Positions 58,536 through 64,000 of a stretch of 64,000 bases of DNA are shown here, one piece after another (position 1 is the first letter of the stretch; each line of letters opens with the position of its first letter). A program made the translations under genes and the position numbers. This stretch comes from Tranzscheliella williamsii (Eukaryota; Basidiomycota; Ustilaginomycetes; Ustilaginales; Ustilaginaceae), in assembly GCA_023212725.1 (NCBI GenBank), contig JALBYF010000039.1:1-64000 (forward strand), given 5' to 3'. A model generated the notes under the pieces. The model did not search any database. It worked only from the letters and a program-made list of their open reading frames with translations, and was not told the origin of the DNA.

Positions 58536-61500
58536 TTAGGTCCAGCCGTCGCGGAGGGCGCTGAGGTGGTGGGCGAGGGAGGACCAGGGGTTGGGGTCGT
58601 TAGCGAGGTCGAAGGCGCGCATGCCGGGGGGGGCGTTGCGGGCTGGGTGGATGGCGGAGTGGTGGAGGTGAGCGAGGACGGCGCGGGCTTGGGGGCTGGG
58701 GTCTAGGGAAGCGAAGACGACGAGGGGGGTGGAGCGGCGGATGCGGTCTAGCTCGGCGGGGGTGGAGTCGTGGGAGGCGCCGGGGAGGGCGAGTTCGACG
58801 TGGCAGTCGCAGGCGAGAGCGCGCGCGAGCGCGAAGCGGCCGGCGGTCTGCGTGTACTCGAGCACGCGCCGCGCGTCGAACCCGGCGACATCGAGCTGCG
58901 CCGCCACCCACCCAACCGACCCCGCCAGATCGTCCTCCTCCCGCCCCGGCAGAATCAGGTGGACCACAAAGTGTGGCGCAAGCGCCTCCACCACGGTCCG
59001 CAGCCCCCCCATCGCCGCCGTCGTCCGCTCAAACGGCGCCGACACGCTCAGCGACAAACTCGGCCGCCCCCGCCCACCCTCCCCCCCGCCTGACGCTTTT
59101 GTACCCCCCCGCCGAGAACCGTCCTCGTCGCCCTCCTCCCGCTCGCCCCCCTCGGAGCGCGACAGATACCTGTACAGCACCAGCCCCAGCGACGCCGCCG
59201 CCACAATCCCGCCAGCAACGGCGACCGGGTTGTACCGCTGACTGCGACCACCGCGGTTGCTCCCGGCACCGCCAGCGGCATCGGACATGGCAGGTCCGTC
59301 CCGGGCGTGCTGACCCTTGCCGCCAAGCCGAGTCCGGATGTGCAGGCCAGTCCACGAGTGCGGCGCCGTGGCATCCGCCGCTGCCGCGCCAACCTTGGCA
59401 GACCTCTGTGCCGCTCGATCGGGCTGAACCGCCTTCCCCGGCCCGGCTGCGACGTCGGGCAGGATGGCGACGGCAGCCAAGCCTGCATAGAGACGCGACA
59501 GTGCGCTCCGTCGCCACTGCGGTCGGACAAGAAGGAGTAATAGAACGGCGCTCGAGAGCTGGGCCAAGCGGGTCTTGGATCGATCCCAGGCGCCCTGCTT
59601 TCGCTGGGATCCTTGCTTCGGCAGAGCGGAGAGCCGACGTGCATCCAGGTTTCGCCAGAACTCGTCCCCTTCGCTGCTCGCCGCCCCGGCGACGGAGATG
59701 GTGCGCGCCACCTCCCTGTACATCAGCGCGATCCTCCAGCGGAGACGGCGATGGAATGCCAAGACCCGCAGGACAAACAAGTAGGTCAACGTACGCAGCA
59801 GATCGCGCTTTCTGCGACGCTCATGGAGATGCTTGGGCGTCTCGTTGGAATGGAGCCGGAACGTGGCCTCCGACGAAGCGCCAATATAGGCCGGGTAGCC
59901 AAAGAAGGGGTTGTTGGCGTTGTACGGCGAAACCTGGCCGTCACGCCCCGCCCGTCGCGTGCGATGCGAGAGGAAGGTATGCGGGACGTGCTGCAGCGGC
60001 GGCTCATCCAGATGCGGCACTTGAAGCTCAGGCGACCCTGGCTCGATATACATGATGGTGCCGTCCTCCTTTTCCTGGTCGGTTTCCGGTCCCGCCTCGG
60101 CTTTCTCTGAAACCGGTCGGACAGGCGCGAGTCGCGTCTCCGAGAGACGTCGTAACCGCGAAAAGATCCCCCCGTTCGCCCCCTCGCGCTCATGAGACGC
60201 TCCAGAGGGAGTGGGAAACTCTCCGGCTTTACCACTGTCGTCGCTCTCCGATTCGGAAGGCAGTGCGGCCTCATCGTCGTTAGGCAGGTACAGGGTGAAG
60301 TTGTTGGACGTGCCCACCCTCCGTGGGGGAGACATAGACCGGGCTCGGTGAGTAGAGAACCGAACCTGTCTCTTTGAGCCCTTGGGCTTGGTCGCTCTGG
60401 GACTGAGAGGCCCATCCGGGGTCATGTAGGGGGTGGCGTACGGCGACATGCCCACGTTCACATTGAGACCTACCGCGCGACCGTCCACGATCCTTGGGTC
60501 GGATCCGGAGCGCATGCGGCCTGCTGCCCTGGTTTCTGGATCGTGGGCATTCTCGGCAGCGGCGGACAGACCTCCGCGAGACATCTGGAGGTGGCGAAGC
60601 TTACGGGCGGCGCTAGGAGTCATCTGGAGGCTGCTCGAGCCAGAGGCCTGCCCGCTGCGCGGCGTTGAAGGCTCGCTATGCCGTGGCGTCATGGCACGGC
60701 TCGCCCACGGCGTCGAGTCGGCGCTGTAGAAGACCTCGTAGATGCTTTCGTACGAGTTGGCGCGGCTCAAGCGGGACTCTGCTTTGCTAGCATCTTGTGC
60801 ATCCGAGGCGGCGGCCGACGAGGTGCGAGAAGGACGTCCGTACTTGCGCAAGACATCGTTGGAGTCGCTTGTGATCTCGACGTCAAGGTCACCGCCGTAA
60901 GCTTTGGGGATGCGCTCTGGCTGGAAGTGCTCTTTGAGCTGGTCATAAGAAGGGAAAAAGATCTTGGCGAGCGCTTGTTTGGGCAAAACACGTTTGGCTA
61001 CCGCCCACATGCCCGCATGGACCCATCCATAGTTGAGTACATAGACAGCGCCGACAGTTCCAGGAACATGGTTCTTGAGCAAGTCCAGCAGAAACGGAAG
61101 CAACTCCAGCTCGAGATTGGCCATGCCACTACCGGCCAAATCGACGGCGATGGCGAGCTGAAGCACGACGCTATCAGCATCTTGGCTAGCCCTATATAGG
61201 TCGCCAATGTAGCGCCTCATGATCTCCATACAGGCAACGATGTACTCTTTGAGCTGGTCGAGGGTGTTCTCTGCAGTGCGCTCGACAGAGCGTAGATTGA
61301 TGACACCGCAGGGACGACCATAAAGATCCTTGAAATGGGAATTGACCCAGAAAAGAGGTGGATTGGGCGAGGGAGGGGTTACGTAGAGCGGATGGAGCGT
61401 GGAGAGGGTGAGCAGATCTAGATCGGTCCGCATGCGCCAAAGGAGGCTCGCGTGAAGCATGGTGATGGCCTGCTGCGCATCGTAACGTGCTCGACGGTAG

Positions 61501-61724
61501 AATCGGAAGAGGTTGGCAAAATCGTTGAGATAGGCTGCCACCCTCGCCCTGCCCTCTTCGTTCAGCTGCAGCTCAACTGAGACCTCGTCAAGGAGCTGAC
61601 CGCGCGCGGTTTTCTGAAACTGTTCCACGGCAGCATAGGAGTTGTTATACCGGTCTACAATGTCGAGGTGTTTTTCCTGAACTGCCAGTGCGTCTTTGGA
61701 CTTGATGTCTTGCACTGACGGCAT
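58536..61724 (-). CDS. Sec14 (CRAL-TRIO) protein continuing in frame into a Pex22-like domain
   Basis: One uninterrupted frame of 1062 residues starts at ATG 61724 (MPSVQDIKSKDALAV). Residues about 60-280 form a CRAL-TRIO lipid-transfer domain: NLFRFYRRARYDAQQAITML, then LFWVNSHFKDLYGRPCGVIN, AIAVDLAGSGMANLELELLP, GAVYVLNYGWVHAGMWAVAK and FFPSYDQLKEHF...IPKAYGG. A phospho-rich linker and hydrophobic helices (about 642-672, 722-760) follow. From Met813 (59288) a second unit begins: a membrane anchor (VAVAGGIVAAASLGLVLYRY, 832-852), then APFERTTAAMGGLRTVVEAL, APHFVVHLILPGREEDDLAG and RRVLEYTQTAGRFALARALA, the fold of Pex22, the peroxisomal anchor of the E2 enzyme Pex4. Either a true fusion or two genes with overlapping transcripts; a separate Pex22 of 250 residues from Met813 would be of normal size. 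Confidence 0.75.
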   Translation of the reverse strand: MPSVQDIKSKDALAVQEKHLDIVDRYNNSYAAVEQFQKTARGQLLDEVSVELQLNEEGRARVAAYLNDFANLFRFYRRARYDAQQAITMLHASLLWRMRTDLDLLTLSTLHPLYVTPPSPNPPLFWVNSHFKDLYGRPCGVINLRSVERTAENTLDQLKEYIVACMEIMRRYIGDLYRASQDADSVVLQLAIAVDLAGSGMANLELELLPFLLDLLKNHVPGTVGAVYVLNYGWVHAGMWAVAKRVLPKQALAKIFFPSYDQLKEHFQPERIPKAYGGDLDVEITSDSNDVLRKYGRPSRTSSAAASDAQDASKAESRLSRANSYESIYEVFYSADSTPWASRAMTPRHSEPSTPRSGQASGSSSLQMTPSAARKLRHLQMSRGGLSAAAENAHDPETRAAGRMRSGSDPRIVDGRAVGLNVNVGMSPYATPYMTPDGPLSPRATKPKGSKRQVRFSTHRARSMSPPRRVGTSNNFTLYLPNDDEAALPSESESDDSGKAGEFPTPSGASHEREGANGGIFSRLRRLSETRLAPVRPVSEKAEAGPETDQEKEDGTIMYIEPGSPELQVPHLDEPPLQHVPHTFLSHRTRRAGRDGQVSPYNANNPFFGYPAYIGASSEATFRLHSNETPKHLHERRRKRDLLRTLTYLFVLRVLAFHRRLRWRIALMYREVARTISVAGAASSEGDEFWRNLDARRLSALPKQGSQRKQGAWDRSKTRLAQLSSAVLLLLLVRPQWRRSALSRLYAGLAAVAILPDVAAGPGKAVQPDRAAQRSAKVGAAAADATAPHSWTGLHIRTRLGGKGQHARDGPAMSDAAGGAGSNRGGRSQRYNPVAVAGGIVAAASLGLVLYRYLSRSEGGEREEGDEDGSRRGGTKASGGGEGGRGRPSLSLSVSAPFERTTAAMGGLRTVVEALAPHFVVHLILPGREEDDLAGSVGWVAAQLDVAGFDARRVLEYTQTAGRFALARALACDCHVELALPGASHDSTPAELDRIRRSTPLVVFASLDPSPQARAVLAHLHHSAIHPARNAPPGMRAFDLANDPNPWSSLAHHLSALRDGWT

Positions 61725-62157
61725 AATGCTGCACCGACAGTGGTGGCGCCAGTTTGCGCCGATTGGGTGCACAGCTGCACAGATGCGTCGAAGGCGAAGA
61801 AAGGGCAGTAAGGGCAGCGAGGGCAGCGAGGGCAGCAAGGGCAGTAGGATAGGTGCACTGGCGGATGGAAGGTGAGAGGTTGAGCTTTGAGGAGGAGATT
61901 GATTCGCTCGGCCATTGAGCGCGTCCGATATCCGGCCAACTCGACTTTCTGTTCCTCCTTTGCTAACACCTGTGAAAGACGCTGAGTGGAAATCGGATCG
62001 GTGCAACATCGCCGATCTGTTGAGAGATTGAAGCGTGAGTGACGTTATTGTGACCGAGGACGAAGAGATACGCAATAGGAACCGACCGAGCCTTCACTCC
62101 ACGCTTGGCCACAAACATCTTCCTACACTGTCTGCTTGCGCGTGTGACTCTGCAACG
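61725..62157. other. Divergent promoter region with nonamer repeats
   Basis: 433 bases between the Sec14-Pex22 frame and the short-chain dehydrogenase. It includes five AGGGCAGNN units (61803-61847) in the probable leader of the former. Confidence 0.45.
61803..61847. repeat. 9-base tandem AGGGCAGNN, five copies
   Basis: Five consecutive nonamers AGGGCAG(TA/CG/CG/CA/TA), about 80-120 bases before the Sec14 ATG. On the transcribed sense of that gene they read as GCCCT-rich repeats. Confidence 0.85.
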
Positions 62158-63067
62158 ATGACTCCCTCGCCGCTGGATTTCGGACTGCAAGGGGTTCATG
62201 TCCTCGTGTCTGGTGCTTCTGGAGGTCAGTGCCGCCGGGCCTTATCACTGCCATCCGCACTGGCAACCGATATGTGACATGGCGCTTGCGCCCAGACTGA
62301 ACCACGAATTGATCTGGCTATCTACAGGTATTGGCATCGAAACCGCCAAAACATTTCTGGCAGCAGGGGCCAAGGTGACTGCGCACTACAATACAGATCC
62401 TCGTGAGACGGCGACTACGCCCGGTCTTGTGGGTGTGCAAGCCGATGTGACCGCCGAGCACGATGTCCGGCGGCTCTTCCAAGAAGCAGCAGCCAAGCAG
62501 GAACGACCGGTGCAGGTGCTCGTTGTCAACCATGGCGTATGGCCGGTACAGCCTGTGGCGCTCGCCGACATGACACTGCAGCAGTGGAGGTCGACCCATG
62601 CCATCAATCTTGACGGCGCCTTTCTTCTGGTCCGCGAGTTCCTCCGTGGTCTTCAAGGTCAATCTGCGCCGCTGCTCGATCCGGTCTCGGTCTGTTTCAT
62701 CGGAAGCACAGCAGGCAAATTTGGCGAGCACGACCACGCAGACTACGCCTCTACCAAGTCAGCCCTGATGTATGGCCTCGTACCCACGCTCAAGAACGAG
62801 ATCGTCCGCATCGCCCCGAAAGGCAGAGCTAACTCGATCAATCCCGGCTGGGTTTTCACCCCCATGGCCGCCGAGACTATCAACGACGACAAGGTCAGAG
62901 CAAGGGCCCTCGCCAGTACACCTCTCCAGAAGGTCGCCACCCCCGCCGACATCGCCCGCCAAGTCGTCGTCATCTCATCGCCCACCCTCAGCGGCCACGT
63001 CACCGGTGTCAATCTCCAGGTCGACGGCGGCATGGAAGGTCGCTGTCTCTACCCCCCGCCTTTTTAA
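62158..63067 (+). CDS. Short-chain dehydrogenase/reductase
   Basis: Exons 62158-62224 and 62328-63067 (GTCAGT...TACAG) give 268 residues. The splice falls inside the coenzyme motif and restores VLVSGASGG-IGIETAKTFL (TGxxxGIG type). NHGVWPV replaces the usual NNAG; the catalytic set is the serine in FIGSTAG with YASTK (Tyr-x-x-x-Lys), followed by NSINPGWVFTPM. This is the classical SDR family, similar to FabG-like oxidoreductases, with NAD(P)H as coenzyme. HYNTD after the second strand instead of a basic NADP pocket leaves coenzyme preference open. Substrate unknown. It ends QVDGGMEGRCLYPPPF with no signal or targeting sequence evident. Confidence 0.92.
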
Positions 63068-63210
63068 AGCTCTTCTTCGCTCTGCTCCTCACACGCTAGC
63101 AATAGTCATGTTCATGCAGGAGCCCTCAGCAAGCGCCACATTCGCTCGTTCAGGTCGGGCTTAATCACCGGCATGTAGGCGTCATACAGAAATCGGAGGC
63201 CCTATAACGT

Positions 63211-64000
63211 CTATACAGCTACGCTCCCCAAGTGCGGTGAAGCAGGGTCGGATGTCACTAGTGCCGTTTCCGGTGTCTTCTCGAAACCTTTGGCGAAGAC
63301 AAAGAGGATTCTGCCAGCCGCGGTTTTGTCTAGTCGGAACCCAGCGTCTCTGCCTTCCAGCAGCGAACCGTCATCGGCGTTGTCGTCGGAGAAGAAGAGC
63401 TCTTCGCCTCGCGCTAGCATGCTTGTCGTCCAGCCGTCATCTTCACACCTCTTCTCTTTGATGGCTTTTGACGCAGGAATTGCGGCCATGGTCCCGGCCT
63501 CCGCAGAGCTGCGCTTGAGCATCTCAGCGACAATCGCATCGCCTTGGAATGCGTCGGCATGCTGCACGCAGTCGTAATGTGCCCATTTGTGCAATGCCAG
63601 TAACTTCTTCTTCTTGTCCTGTCTGCCTTGGGCTTTTCTGTCAGAGATATGTTGTGATGCCGCGATGAATCCTGGCGGTTCGTCGTGAACTTGCGAACTT
63701 TGGCTTGTCTCGTCTCCGTCGAGAGAGCTTAGGCTACTGCTACCGCCTCCTCGGCCATCACAGTCGCAGACCAACTGACGATGGCTCACACAGGTGGTGT
63801 CCAGATGTAAAGTGAAGATGTCCTTGAGTTCTTCTTGGGAGAAGGTGTCGGACGATGACGTTTTCTGCTCAGTATTCATCAAAGATTCCGACAGGCCAAG
63901 TTTAGAGATCTGACGCTGATAGATCTTCTCGTCCATGGTCCCAGATAACAGCAATCGGTAGATGTAACATGGCTTGCTCTGTCCATCTCGATGGATCCGA
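63211..64000 (-). CDS. RDH54: Rdh54/Rad54B-type SNF2 helicase, C-terminal part (cut by right edge)
   Basis: The frame enters from the right edge and ends at 63211, giving about 263 C-terminal residues. It begins within helicase motif VI: HRDGQSKPCYIYRLLLSGTM, then DEKIYQRQISKLGLSESLM, with the arginine of the RxGQ-like element. FSQEELKDIFTLHLDTTCVS followed by HRQLVCDCDG is the cysteine-containing post-helicase segment typical of Rdh54/Tid1 and Rad54B. A basic KKKKLLALHKWAHYD stretch and a tail with DDNADDGSLLEGRD follow. Rad54-family translocases remodel Rad51 filaments and D-loops in homologous recombination. The assignment to the Rdh54/Rad54B branch rather than Rad54 rests on this C-terminal segment. 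Confidence 0.88.
   Translation of the reverse strand, partial: RIHRDGQSKPCYIYRLLLSGTMDEKIYQRQISKLGLSESLMNTEQKTSSSDTFSQEELKDIFTLHLDTTCVSHRQLVCDCDGRGGGSSSLSSLDGDETSQSSQVHDEPPGFIAASQHISDRKAQGRQDKKKKLLALHKWAHYDCVQHADAFQGDAIVAEMLKRSSAEAGTMAAIPASKAIKEKRCEDDGWTTSMLARGEELFFSDDNADDGSLLEGRDAGFRLDKTAAGRILFVFAKGFEKTPETALVTSDPASPHLGSVAV

Overview
The window is nuclear DNA of a basidiomycete fungus, most likely an Ustilaginales smut or a related anamorphic yeast. Support: GC-rich, closely packed genes on both strands; few short introns with GTAAGT/GTACGT/GTGAGT donors and CAG/TAG acceptors; long pyrimidine-rich leaders; and a protein set matching dikaryotic fungi, including a dual-specificity phosphatase of the type called Rok1 in Ustilago maydis. 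There is no bacterial, phage or CRISPR content. No tRNA or rRNA gene was recognised. The sequence opens and closes inside genes.

Layout. 1-8 kb: an unrecognised membrane protein cut by the left edge, a Yju2/CCDC130-type splicing factor, and a very large multi-pass membrane protein. 8.9-14.6 kb: a 77-residue conserved small protein, an unrecognised tail-hydrophobic protein, and the exosome nuclease Dis3. 16.9-25.9 kb: the Rok1-like phosphatase, a C2H2 zinc-finger protein, phosphopantothenate-cysteine ligase and an amino-acid permease. 29-38.7 kb: a Whi5/Nrm1-like G1/S repressor, a Siz/PIAS SUMO ligase, a REX3-type exonuclease, a membrane-anchored heme-thiolate peroxidase and, upstream of it, what looks like the wreck of a GMC oxidoreductase. 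39-47.8 kb: five genes, four or more of them for mitochondrial inner-membrane or replication functions (a DMAC1-like protein, Mic10, Mgs1/WRNIP1, external NADH dehydrogenase, ATP synthase subunit k), plus Rer1. 48-64 kb: a Yae1 exon inside a DUF4048-type gene, a DJ-1 protein, TFIIA small subunit, a YDR124W/DUF2841-type protein, a Sec14-domain ORF running without a stop into a Pex22-like domain, a short-chain dehydrogenase, and the C-terminus of an Rdh54/Rad54B helicase.

The genes are mostly unlinked housekeeping functions. Three things stand out: the Sec14-Pex22 open frame; the Yae1/DUF4048 locus, where one donor fits two acceptors in phase and predicts two different proteins sharing an N-terminus; and the peroxidase beside a possible GMC remnant. 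Composition is also patterned: the 3' ends of many convergent genes become strikingly C-rich on the coding strand.

Gene starts were taken from ATG codons, not from the longest open frame. Splice junctions were read by eye from phase and family similarity and have not been checked against transcripts.
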